This document shows positions 34,019-42,210 of a stretch of 64,000 bases of DNA, piece by piece. Both the position numbers and the translations under genes were made by a program. Origin of the DNA: JBHJHP01 sp042219825 (lineage in GTDB: Bacteria > Bacteroidota > Bacteroidia > Bacteroidales > UBA5342). Where the stretch lies: assembly GCF_042219825.1 (NCBI RefSeq), contig NZ_JBHJHQ010000001.1, forward strand, positions 186,001-250,000. Direction: 5' to 3'. A model generated the notes under the pieces. That model worked only from the letters and a program-made list of their open reading frames with translations, searched no databases and was not told where the DNA came from. Each line of letters begins with the position of its first letter. Position 1 is the stretch's first letter.

Positions 34019-35692
34019 ATGAAAACAAAAACGCTTATATCAATTGGACTGTTAACGGGTAGTTTGTTGTTCGGCTATGTGTCATCCGGGCAGAACTATT
34101 CAGAAGAAAAGGCTCAGACGGTTTCCGTTTTATACAGCCCTGATCTCATGAAACTTGCAACAAATCTTTCTGAGTCGTTCAATGCCGGAAGTAATACCAT
34201 GAAAAGTACTACAACTCCATTGGAAAAAAAGAGCGACATTCAGAACGATGATGCGTTAATTCTGGTAAACGATTATGACCTTACCAATTATAGTTTAAAG
34301 GAAAGCTGGAAGATGGCCATTGGGCGGTCTGTTCTTGTTCCTTTAATTAATAAAGGCAATCCGTTCTATGAAGAAGTTTTAAAACAGGGCATTTCAGTTG
34401 ATGAGTTAACCCGACTACTGCTTGATCCTCAAAACAGGAATTGGCATAATTTGCTCGGCGAATCTTTTGATGCTCCAATCCGGATTTTTGTAGAAAATAG
34501 TGAAGAGGTTGTGATATGTCTTCATGGTATACTTAATACGGATAAAGCATCATGGGCTGTCCAGTTTGTTTCAGGAACAGACAATATTCAACGCGAACTC
34601 AAAAATAATAAGAATGCTATTGCATTATGTCTATTGTCTGATATCCATGCTTTGGAAGCACCTGCTGAAAGTAGCGTTCATGTGTTGCCAATCGATAAAA
34701 ACGCAAATGGTTTTATTGATGATACTGAAAATATTTATACTGATTTAGGCTCATTTCAGCGCGGTGTTTGGATCGGCAAGTATCCAAAAGCATTATACAG
34801 CAGTATATACCTCGTATCTTTAAAACAAACGATTGGAGATGAAAACTCAACTTTTATTAAATGGGTCATTACGAAAGGGCAACCTTTAATTGCAGGAAAT
34901 GGATACCAGGAATTGGTATATGCAGAGATTCCATCAAAATTATCTAAGCTCAATGAACCTGTTACTTTTCCAATATCTGTTAAACCGGATCCTTTTATTC
35001 CGGGATATATTTTAATACCCGTTGTTCTGATTTTATTAACGATTGCAGGAATTGAATTATTGGTACTTATTTCAAGAAGGAGAAAAAGCCGGAATGGCCT
35101 TATAACCAAAACTCCCAGGGCTTTGGAATTAAAAAGTCTTACGATTCCACAGGGCGTATATTTTGATAAAACACATACCTGGGCGTTTCTGGAAAAAAAT
35201 GGCAGTGTCAGGATTGGTCTCGATGATTTTCTGGCACAAGTTTCAGGTCCTGTGAGCAGAGTAATCATGAAAAGCGAGGGCGAAAAAATAACCAAAGGTG
35301 AACATATGCTTACCTTAATTCAGGATGGAAAGCAGATTAAGGTAAGTTCTCCGGTATCTGGTACAGTTCAGGCTTTCAACAGCGATCTGATTTATGATGT
35401 GTCGAAACTAAATGATGTGCCGTATGACGAGGGTTGGGTTTATGAAATAACACCAGATGACTGGAATATTGAAAGGATTTATCTGAACAGTGCTTTTAAA
35501 TATAAAGAATGGATAACACAGGAATTTTCCCGGTTTAAGGATTTTATTACGAATGCTGTTGTCAGACGTGATCCCCAAATGAAAGAAAGCGGGTTGGTTT
35601 TTCAGGATGGTGGAGAACTGTTGGAAAATACATTAAGTAAAATGGGGCCTGATGTTTGGGAAGAGTTTCAATGTCAGTTTTTGGACAGATAA
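34019..35692 (+). CDS. Exported substrate-binding-protein-like/GcvH-like fusion membrane protein
   Basis: 557 residues. A signal peptide (to about residue 24) is followed by a region (35-310) like a PstS-type periplasmic binding protein (FIKWVITKGQPLIAGNGYQEL resembles the PstS end). One membrane helix is at about 328-348 (LIPVVLILLTIAGIELLVLI), then a GcvH-like lipoyl fold (about 375-490): THTWAFLEKNGSVRIGLDDF, GEKITKGEHMLTLIQDG, SPVSGTVQAFN, DEGWVYEI. At the usual lipoyl-lysine position counted back from SPVSG there is Gly437, with Lys438 next to it, so lipoylation is doubtful. The last 60 residues (QDGGELLENTLSKM, DVWEEFQCQFL) are shared with the second GcvH-like gene at 37835. First gene of a respiratory-type operon. 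Confidence 0.82.
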   Translation: MKTKTLISIGLLTGSLLFGYVSSGQNYSEEKAQTVSVLYSPDLMKLATNLSESFNAGSNTMKSTTTPLEKKSDIQNDDALILVNDYDLTNYSLKESWKMAIGRSVLVPLINKGNPFYEEVLKQGISVDELTRLLLDPQNRNWHNLLGESFDAPIRIFVENSEEVVICLHGILNTDKASWAVQFVSGTDNIQRELKNNKNAIALCLLSDIHALEAPAESSVHVLPIDKNANGFIDDTENIYTDLGSFQRGVWIGKYPKALYSSIYLVSLKQTIGDENSTFIKWVITKGQPLIAGNGYQELVYAEIPSKLSKLNEPVTFPISVKPDPFIPGYILIPVVLILLTIAGIELLVLISRRRKSRNGLITKTPRALELKSLTIPQGVYFDKTHTWAFLEKNGSVRIGLDDFLAQVSGPVSRVIMKSEGEKITKGEHMLTLIQDGKQIKVSSPVSGTVQAFNSDLIYDVSKLNDVPYDEGWVYEITPDDWNIERIYLNSAFKYKEWITQEFSRFKDFITNAVVRRDPQMKESGLVFQDGGELLENTLSKMGPDVWEEFQCQFLDR

Positions 35693-35730
35693 TACAAACT
35701 CAGCTAACTATTTATCTAATAAAAATCGTC

Positions 35731-36588
35731 ATGAATTTAAATCGGAGAAATTTTTTAAAGGTATTGGGTGTGACAGGTGTTGCTGTTACAACGGGAGAAA
35801 AGCTTGTTGCAAATACGAATCCCAAAGAAACAAACGAATTGCATGGGATATTATACGATATATCACGTTGCAAAGGATGTTGCGGCTGTGAAATTGACTG
35901 TGCGGACGCAAACGGATTACCATATCCTGAAGACGGTGCTGAACTAGGTGTCACCCGTAAAACCAGTGAAATACAACGCACTGTTGTCAATGCGAAACAA
36001 ACCTCAAAAGGAAAACTATTTGTTCGAACACAATGTATGAACTGTAATGATCCGGCTTGTTGTACAGCATGTTTAACCGAGGCAATGCATAAAACAGAAA
36101 AAGGTCCGGTGATCTGGCGTGGTGACAAATGTATGGGCTGCAGATACTGTATGGTTTCATGTCCGTTTGATATGCCAAAATTTGAATACAATAGCACGAA
36201 TCCTGTCATTCAGAAGTGTACGATGTGCTATGAGTTAATAGAGCAGGGTGAGGCCCCTAATTGTGTTTACAACTGCCCTTACGATGCATTGAAATTCGGA
36301 ACACGTCGGGAACTGATGGCTGAAGCACATAAGCGAATTGCAGAAAGCCCTGATGTTTATATTGATCAGATTTACGGTGAACACGAAGCAGGAGGAACAG
36401 GATGGCTATACATTTCACCCGTTCCTTTTGAAGAGCTTGGACTAAAAACAAATCTGCAGCATAGTTCTTATCCGGCCCTGACCAAAGGTTTTATATCATC
36501 CATAGCCCCGGTTGATATATTATTACCGGGATTACTATTAGGGATACATGAAGCTGTAAAATTCAGAAACCAAAATAAGGAGGAATAA
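35731..36588 (+). CDS. Tat-exported 4x[4Fe-4S] ferredoxin subunit (HmcB/HybA-like)
   Basis: 285 residues from ATG 35731 (a start 75 bases earlier lies inside the upstream gene). The N-terminus MNLNRRNFLKVLGVTG carries a Tat motif (NRRNFLK), so it is exported folded. Four cubane motifs: CKGCCGCEIDC, CMNCNDPACCTAC, CMGCRYCMVSCPF, and CTMCYELIEQGEAPNCVYNCP. This pattern and length are those of HmcB/HybA/NrfC-like electron carriers that partner NrfD-type membrane proteins. It directly precedes the NrfD-like gene and is near the GcvH-like genes. It likely passes electrons between the quinone pool subunit and a periplasmic partner. C-terminus has a hydrophobic stretch. Confidence 0.92.
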   Translation: MNLNRRNFLKVLGVTGVAVTTGEKLVANTNPKETNELHGILYDISRCKGCCGCEIDCADANGLPYPEDGAELGVTRKTSEIQRTVVNAKQTSKGKLFVRTQCMNCNDPACCTACLTEAMHKTEKGPVIWRGDKCMGCRYCMVSCPFDMPKFEYNSTNPVIQKCTMCYELIEQGEAPNCVYNCPYDALKFGTRRELMAEAHKRIAESPDVYIDQIYGEHEAGGTGWLYISPVPFEELGLKTNLQHSSYPALTKGFISSIAPVDILLPGLLLGIHEAVKFRNQNKEE

Positions 36589-36591
36589 TCA

Positions 36592-37815
36592 ATGCTAAAT
36601 ATGACAACTACAGACGCAACAACAACCATTAATAAATCACAAAGCAGATTTCGGTTTTTAATAAGTGAGCTGAAGCCAAAAGGTAATATTTTTACCCCGT
36701 TTAACCTTATAAGCGTACCAGTAATTCTGGTTGGATTATACATCATTTTTGTAAGATTCTCAGAAGGGTTAGGCTCGGTAACAAATTTATCGCAGGAGTT
36801 CCCCTGGGGACTTTGGATAGCTTTTGATGTTGTGACAGGAGTGGCATTCGCAGGAGGAGCTTATGTGCTTGTTTTCATGGTACATATACTTAACCTGAAA
36901 TTGTATAAACCCATAATGAGAGTGACGGTCCTGAATGGCTTCCTTGCTTACTTTTTTTATTCCTGCGCTCTTTTACTGGACTTAGGGCGACCGTTACATA
37001 TTGTGAATGTTATAATTGGAAATAATTATGGCGTAAGTTCAGTACTGTTTTTGGTAGGTTGGCATTTTTTGTTGTATATGCTGGCATTATTACTGGAATT
37101 CTCTCCTGCCATTGCAGAATGGCTGAACGCAAAAAAAGCACACCGGATACTAACAGGATTGACTCTTGGTGCTGTAGTGTTTGGGATCACACTTTCGATA
37201 TTACATCAGAGTGGTATCGGTGCACTGTTTTTAATGGCAAAGGAAAAGATTCATCCGCTCTGGTATAATCCTTACCTGCCACTGATGTTCGTGGTTTCAA
37301 GTATTTTTGCCGGTTTTTCCCTTATTGTTTTTGAAGGATCAATAAGCCATAAGGTGTTTTCAAACCAATTGGATAAAAAGTTCCATGAATCATACCACAA
37401 GATACTAATAGGTCTTGCTAAAATCTGTACCGTAACTCTGTTTGCTTATCTGTTTATGTCAGTTATTGTTTTTGTACACGAGAAAAACTGGACATATCTG
37501 AATACAGGCTATGGTTACTGGTATCTTCTGGAAATGTTAGGTTTTGTTCTTACTCCGATGATTCTGTTCTTTATAAGTTTTAAAAAGCAGAATGTTACGT
37601 TGGTAAAAATTGCTTCATTAATGACGCTTGTTGGTATCCTTTTAAATCGTTTAAATGTTTCATTAATTGCATTTAAATGGTACGAAACACCGCATTATGT
37701 CCCTTCATGGCAGGAAGTAGTCGTGACGTTAACTATCATATTCATCGAAATATGGGTATTCAGATGGATTGTACGAAGAATGCCTGTTTTGCGAAAATCT
37801 CCGGATTTAATTTAA
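36592..37815 (+). CDS. NrfD/HmcC-like polytopic membrane protein
   Basis: 407 residues with about nine to ten membrane helices, for example PVILVGLYIIFVRFS, ISHKVF and LWIAFDVVTGVAFAGGAYVLVFMV (key: FPWGLWIAFDVVTG, the NrfD family hallmark). A strong ribosome-binding site, AAGGAGG, sits seven bases ahead of ATG 36592; a second ATG lies at 36601. It interacts with quinones and with the ferredoxin subunit in complexes such as Hmc, Qrc and polysulfide reductase. The start is four bases after the ferredoxin stop. Direction of electron flow is not readable. Confidence 0.9.
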   Translation: MLNMTTTDATTTINKSQSRFRFLISELKPKGNIFTPFNLISVPVILVGLYIIFVRFSEGLGSVTNLSQEFPWGLWIAFDVVTGVAFAGGAYVLVFMVHILNLKLYKPIMRVTVLNGFLAYFFYSCALLLDLGRPLHIVNVIIGNNYGVSSVLFLVGWHFLLYMLALLLEFSPAIAEWLNAKKAHRILTGLTLGAVVFGITLSILHQSGIGALFLMAKEKIHPLWYNPYLPLMFVVSSIFAGFSLIVFEGSISHKVFSNQLDKKFHESYHKILIGLAKICTVTLFAYLFMSVIVFVHEKNWTYLNTGYGYWYLLEMLGFVLTPMILFFISFKKQNVTLVKIASLMTLVGILLNRLNVSLIAFKWYETPHYVPSWQEVVVTLTIIFIEIWVFRWIVRRMPVLRKSPDLI

Positions 37816-37834
37816 CCTGTAAAATTATAGTATA

Positions 37835-38554
37835 ATGAATGAATTCACATATCACAATATATTTGAAACCAAGGGATTTGAATATATTATTACAATTATC
37901 TTTTTTGCGCTTCTAATTCCATTTTGGCTATTAATAAAAAGAAAACCAAGGCTAAAGGAACAGGTGGAAACAGCAAAGGGCATACTTAAAGCTGCAATGA
38001 TGCATGTTCCGGGAGGTATTTTTGTAAACAGGAATCATACGTGGACATTTCTTGAGCGAACCGGAATAGCTAAAGTCGGGATGGATATAATGTTGTTAAA
38101 AATTGTAGGTAACATCCAGGTAGAATATCTTTTAAAAAGTGGTGATAGCGTAAAAAAAGGAGATTTGATTGCAAAAATATATTCTGAAAAGAAACACCTT
38201 GAAATCCATTCTCCCATATCAGGATTGGTGAGAGATAATAATTCATTGGTCAATCAACCTGAAAACATTCCTGTAAATGATCCGTATGGTTCAGGTTGGT
38301 TACTGGAAATTGAGCCGAACAACTGGATAGAGGAAACGAGAAACATACGACTGGGTGTGGAAGCATTTGACTGGCTTAAGGCAGAATTGGTGCGGTTTAA
38401 GGAATTTCTTGTTTTTAATATGCACGAACAATATGAAAATGAACTGGGAGCTGTTATGCAGGATGGAGGCGAGTTAAGGGAATATTCGTTATCGGATATG
38501 CCCGAACAGGTCTGGCAGGAATTTCAAAATGAATTTTTAAACAAAACGGAATGA
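37835..38554 (+). CDS. Membrane-anchored GcvH-like protein
   Basis: 239 residues: one N-terminal membrane helix (YIITIIFFALLIPFWLLI, about 14-31), then a GcvH-like domain: NRNHTWTFLERTGIAKVGMD, GDSVKKGDLIAKIYSEKKHLEIH, SPISGLVRDNN, DPYGSGWLLEIEP. The aligned lipoyl lysine (seven residues before SPISG) is Lys119, with Lys120 beside it, so unlike the first paralog this one keeps a candidate lipoylation site. The C-terminal tail (VMQDGGELREYSLSDM, VWQEFQNEFL) is shared with that paralog, outside any GcvH. It is not next to gcvT or gcvP, so a glycine-cleavage role is unlikely; a carrier or scaffold in the NrfD complex is inferred. Confidence 0.82.
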   Translation: MNEFTYHNIFETKGFEYIITIIFFALLIPFWLLIKRKPRLKEQVETAKGILKAAMMHVPGGIFVNRNHTWTFLERTGIAKVGMDIMLLKIVGNIQVEYLLKSGDSVKKGDLIAKIYSEKKHLEIHSPISGLVRDNNSLVNQPENIPVNDPYGSGWLLEIEPNNWIEETRNIRLGVEAFDWLKAELVRFKEFLVFNMHEQYENELGAVMQDGGELREYSLSDMPEQVWQEFQNEFLNKTE

Positions 38555-38631
38555 TTCGTTCTAATCAGTTTTTTATTCAAATGATGTTTTGTAACTTGTT
38601 TGCGCCTTATTAAAGCAAGAGATTAGATGCT

Positions 38632-40290
38632 ATGCTCCACAGAATAAAAACAAAATTTGTTGTACCTCTCCTCGAAAGCTACATAAAAATCCGGTCATCA
38701 ATATATGGCCGGGTTATTTTAATTATTGTACTGTTATCGCTGATTTTATTTCTTTCATTCAGCGTAATATTCAGGGCTGTTTACGGAGATTATTTGCGAA
38801 CAGTGATTCGACAGAACGGGAATAATGTTGGGTCAATTGTTGAAGGGGCACTTTATACTTCCATGCTCGAAAATGATAAGACCGGACTTCAAAATACGCT
38901 CGATCTCATCAATACAATGTCAGGAATTGATGAGGTTGATATGTACGACAGTGAAAATAATCTTATCTATACTTCGTTTTCTTCCGACGATCATAAGCAT
39001 AGCGATCCGGATTGCATAAAATGCCACAGTAATTTATCGGAGATGTTTCCGGCTACAGAGAAAGCGTACCGGATTATTGATATGAAAAGTGGTTGTACCA
39101 TGACGGATAATGATAATAATCACAGGCATTTAATGATTCGCTCACCTATACTGAATCAGCCTTCGTGCTATACTGCTGCATGTCATGCACATGGTCCGGA
39201 CGAAAAAGTACTTGGTTCACTTATCATTAAAGCTCCGTTGGATGACCTGGATACAGCCGTTGCCAAATCATCGACGGATTTTTTTGCAATGGCATTGGTA
39301 ACCACATTTTTGCTCGCTACCTTTCTTGTATTTTTTACGGGTAAGAAAATCAGAAAGCCTTTAAATGATCTTACCAGGGCAAGTGTTGCGGTTGCTAACG
39401 GGGACAATTCAATTCGCCTGGCATTAAAACCAAATCAACTTGGCGATATTCACATGGTTTCTGTGGCTTTTAATGATATGCTTGACAAATTACAGGCTGC
39501 AAATACAGAACTTGAAAACTGGTCGAAGCAGCTGGAATATAAGGTTCAAAAGAAATCCGAAGAATTAAGTGCGGCTCAAAATGAGATGATACATATTGAA
39601 CGGATTGCCTCTTTGGGTAAATTATCTGCTTCTGTTGCCCATGAATTGAATAATCCGCTTTCGGGTATGTTGGTTTATACCAAACTTGTGTCACGACAGC
39701 TGAGAAAGGAGGATATTTCTACTGAAAAGCGTCAGAGTATTTTAAAGCACTTACAGTTTGTTGAGAATGAAATAATACGTTGTGGGGATATTGTGAAAGG
39801 ACTATTGGATTTCTCAAGAAAAGATCAGGATAATTTTGAAACCAAAAATCTGCATAATATTTTAAAGGAGACCACTAAAATTGTGCTTCACTCTGTTAAA
39901 ATTGCCAACATCAGACTTATTACCAAATATGATGCGACACAGGATCTGATTTCGTGTAATGCGGCTCAACTTAAACAGGCGTTTATTGCTATTCTGGTAA
40001 ATGCTACAGAAGCGATAACTGAAAATGGTGAGATTGTTATGGTAACCCGTAATGAAGATGATAAAAGTATTGTATTGGATATTACAGATAATGGAGCGGG
40101 AATTTCTGAAGAGAACCTGAAACATGTTTTCGAACCTTTTTTCTCCACAAAACATCAAACGAGCGGAATAGGGCTGGGACTTGCTATTGTGCACGGGATA
40201 ATACAAAATCATAACGGGGAAATCAGTATTACTTCTGCTGTAGGTAAAGGTACTACAGTAAGCATAAAGTTCTCATTAATAAACCAATAA
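38632..40290 (+). CDS. Sensor histidine kinase with periplasmic c-type heme motifs
   Basis: 552 residues. TM1 (about 28-48) and TM2 (about 205-225) enclose a periplasmic sensor domain that includes a canonical CIKCH (Cys128-His132) and a second CX4CH (CYTAACH, from Cys179), so it probably carries one or two covalent hemes and senses redox state or ligand. A HAMP-type linker and coiled coil follow; HisKA has the phospho-acceptor His337 in VAHELNNPLSG; the ATPase has N (LVNATEAI), G1 (DITDNGAGI), F (FEPFF) and G2 (GIGLGLAIVHG). Its partner sigma-54 regulator starts nine bases downstream. It likely controls the preceding respiratory operon. Confidence 0.88.
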   Translation: MLHRIKTKFVVPLLESYIKIRSSIYGRVILIIVLLSLILFLSFSVIFRAVYGDYLRTVIRQNGNNVGSIVEGALYTSMLENDKTGLQNTLDLINTMSGIDEVDMYDSENNLIYTSFSSDDHKHSDPDCIKCHSNLSEMFPATEKAYRIIDMKSGCTMTDNDNNHRHLMIRSPILNQPSCYTAACHAHGPDEKVLGSLIIKAPLDDLDTAVAKSSTDFFAMALVTTFLLATFLVFFTGKKIRKPLNDLTRASVAVANGDNSIRLALKPNQLGDIHMVSVAFNDMLDKLQAANTELENWSKQLEYKVQKKSEELSAAQNEMIHIERIASLGKLSASVAHELNNPLSGMLVYTKLVSRQLRKEDISTEKRQSILKHLQFVENEIIRCGDIVKGLLDFSRKDQDNFETKNLHNILKETTKIVLHSVKIANIRLITKYDATQDLISCNAAQLKQAFIAILVNATEAITENGEIVMVTRNEDDKSIVLDITDNGAGISEENLKHVFEPFFSTKHQTSGIGLGLAIVHGIIQNHNGEISITSAVGKGTTVSIKFSLINQ

Positions 40291-40299
40291 TAAAATTTT

Positions 40300-41643
40300 A
40301 TGGAACAGCAAATATCTATTTTGATTGTAGACGACGAAGAATCTGTCCGTGATTCATTATATAACTGGTTTATTGAGGATGGTTATGAGGTTGCCTGCGC
40401 ACAGGATGCTAAAACGGCACTTTCAATTCTTGAATCCCATCCTTATGATATTGTTCTGGCAGATATTAAAATGCCGGGAATGGATGGAATGGAAATGTTG
40501 AAACGCATTAAGACACTGAACGACAAGTCAATTGTTATTATGATGACGGCATTCGCCACTGTAAATACAGCTGTTCAGGCGCTTAAGGATGGGGCATATG
40601 ATTATGTGACAAAACCCTTCGATCCGGATGAATTATCCCATTTAATAAATAATGTTTCCAAACAAATAAAGCTGTCAGAAGAAAACGAGTCTTTAAAGGA
40701 AAGAGTTATTTCACTTGAAAATGTGGAGGATCTGATAGGTAATAGTGAACCGATGAAGAAGGTCCTCCGGGAGGTGGAAAGTGTTGCGCAATCCAATTCA
40801 TCGGTAATTATAACAGGAGAAAGCGGGACAGGAAAAGAATTGATTGCCAGGGCCATTCATTTTAATTCTCCCCGTAAATACTTCCCCTTGGTAAGTGTGC
40901 ATTGTGGTGCCTTATCGGAATCACTACTGGAAAGCGAATTGTTCGGACATGAGAAAGGTGCTTTTACAGGTGCCATGTATAACAGGAAAGGGCGTTTTGA
41001 AATGGCTGATAACGGGACCATTTTTCTTGATGAGATTGCAACCATTCCACTCAAAATGCAGATTGAATTATTAAGGGTGCTGGAATCCAAACGATTTGTC
41101 AGAGTAGGAGGAACCAAGGAGATTGAATCCGATTTCAGGGTAATATGTGCAACGAATAAAGATCTCAAGAAGATGGTAGAGATGGGGACATTCAGAGAAG
41201 ATCTTTATTACAGACTGAATGTGGTCAATATTCATGTGCCTCCATTGCGGGACCGGACGGATGATATACCGCTGCTGGTAAATTATTTTATCACGAAATA
41301 TTGTTCTTCTATGAGTCGTGATGCAATTAAAATTGAACCTGCTGCATTAAAGCGTCTTGAAAGTTTTGAATTTCCAGGAAATGTACGGGAGCTTGAAAAC
41401 ATGATTGAAAGAGCTATTGTAATAGGCAATGGGAAAGAGATCCGTTTAAAAGATCTTCCGGTGGGAAGCGAAGTGGAGGTGAGCACGGCGGAGAGCTTAG
41501 ATGAAAACGAAAAAAAACACATCATACAAATTCTGGACAGATATAACTGGAATATTTCTCAAACCGCCAAAGCACTAAAAATTGACCGGGTCACCTTATA
41601 CAATAAAATAAAAAAATACAATCTGAAGCAGGTCAAAAAATAA
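40300..41643 (+). CDS. Sigma-54-dependent response regulator (NtrC family)
   Basis: 447 residues: receiver domain 1-120 with acidic pocket (VDDEES) and phospho-acceptor Asp55 (VLADIKMPG); AAA+ domain (about 145-370) with Walker A GESGTGKEL, the sigma-54 contact loop EKGAFTGAMYN and Walker B DNGTIFLDEI; and a Fis-type C-terminal helix-turn-helix (SQTAKALKIDRVTLYNKIKKY). The partner is the heme-bearing kinase nine bases upstream. The only candidate -24/-12 promoter I found is that ahead of gene 34019, so it probably autoregulates this operon. Confidence 0.93.
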   Translation: MEQQISILIVDDEESVRDSLYNWFIEDGYEVACAQDAKTALSILESHPYDIVLADIKMPGMDGMEMLKRIKTLNDKSIVIMMTAFATVNTAVQALKDGAYDYVTKPFDPDELSHLINNVSKQIKLSEENESLKERVISLENVEDLIGNSEPMKKVLREVESVAQSNSSVIITGESGTGKELIARAIHFNSPRKYFPLVSVHCGALSESLLESELFGHEKGAFTGAMYNRKGRFEMADNGTIFLDEIATIPLKMQIELLRVLESKRFVRVGGTKEIESDFRVICATNKDLKKMVEMGTFREDLYYRLNVVNIHVPPLRDRTDDIPLLVNYFITKYCSSMSRDAIKIEPAALKRLESFEFPGNVRELENMIERAIVIGNGKEIRLKDLPVGSEVEVSTAESLDENEKKHIIQILDRYNWNISQTAKALKIDRVTLYNKIKKYNLKQVKK

Positions 41644-41652
41644 ATACAGGAC

Positions 41653-42189
41653 TTGGTTAATTCCACACAAAATATCACGCTTATTACATGTGGTAATTTC
41701 GACATGAAATATATTGATACGGTGGCAAATACTGTAAAGATGGTATTCCACCGTGAGGTGACAATTAGAAATGGAAATGTAGAACTGATAGAATATTACA
41801 ACCCTTCACGCCGGCAGTATAATGGTGACCTGTTGCTTAAAAAGGTGGATTCTTTACGCAACCCGGGTGAAAATAAAATTATGGGTTTATTTCAGGTGGA
41901 CCTTTTTATTCCAATTTTAACCTATATTTTCGGACAAGCCTATCTAAACGGGAGTACCGGAATTTCTTCAAACTACAGGCTATACAACGAACGCTACGGA
42001 TTAAAGCCGGATAATGAATTAATGCTGACCCGTTTTCAAAAAGAAGTCATTCATGAACTTGGTCATGAATTTGGATTAATTCATTGTTTTACGCCTGATT
42101 GCGTCATGCAGTCGAGTACCTATGTGGAAGATATTGATCAAAAATCCATTCGCTTTTGCAGAAGCTGTAATTCAAAACTTGGATTGTAA
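41653..42189 (+). CDS. Archaemetzincin family metalloprotease
   Basis: 178 residues with TTG as start (41653); an internal ATG exists further in but would cut the domain. The zinc signature is HELGHEFGLIHC, then FTPDCVM, and a later FCRSC: HExxHxxGx3Cx4CxM followed by CxxC, which is the archaemetzincin pattern with four Cys that bind a second zinc. No signal peptide, so probably cytoplasmic. It lies nine bases after the sigma-54 regulator gene on the same strand, so it belongs to the operon; such a protease gene in a respiratory regulatory operon is unusual. Substrate unknown. Confidence 0.85.
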   Translation: MVNSTQNITLITCGNFDMKYIDTVANTVKMVFHREVTIRNGNVELIEYYNPSRRQYNGDLLLKKVDSLRNPGENKIMGLFQVDLFIPILTYIFGQAYLNGSTGISSNYRLYNERYGLKPDNELMLTRFQKEVIHELGHEFGLIHCFTPDCVMQSSTYVEDIDQKSIRFCRSCNSKLGL

Positions 42190-42210
42190 AATTACAAACC
42201 AATTTCTAAG

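Noticed and set aside
34019..38554. Glycine-cleavage operon reading of the GcvH-like genes
   Set aside because: No gcvT or gcvP is nearby, both proteins have membrane anchors and an extra tail, and the neighbours are respiratory subunits.
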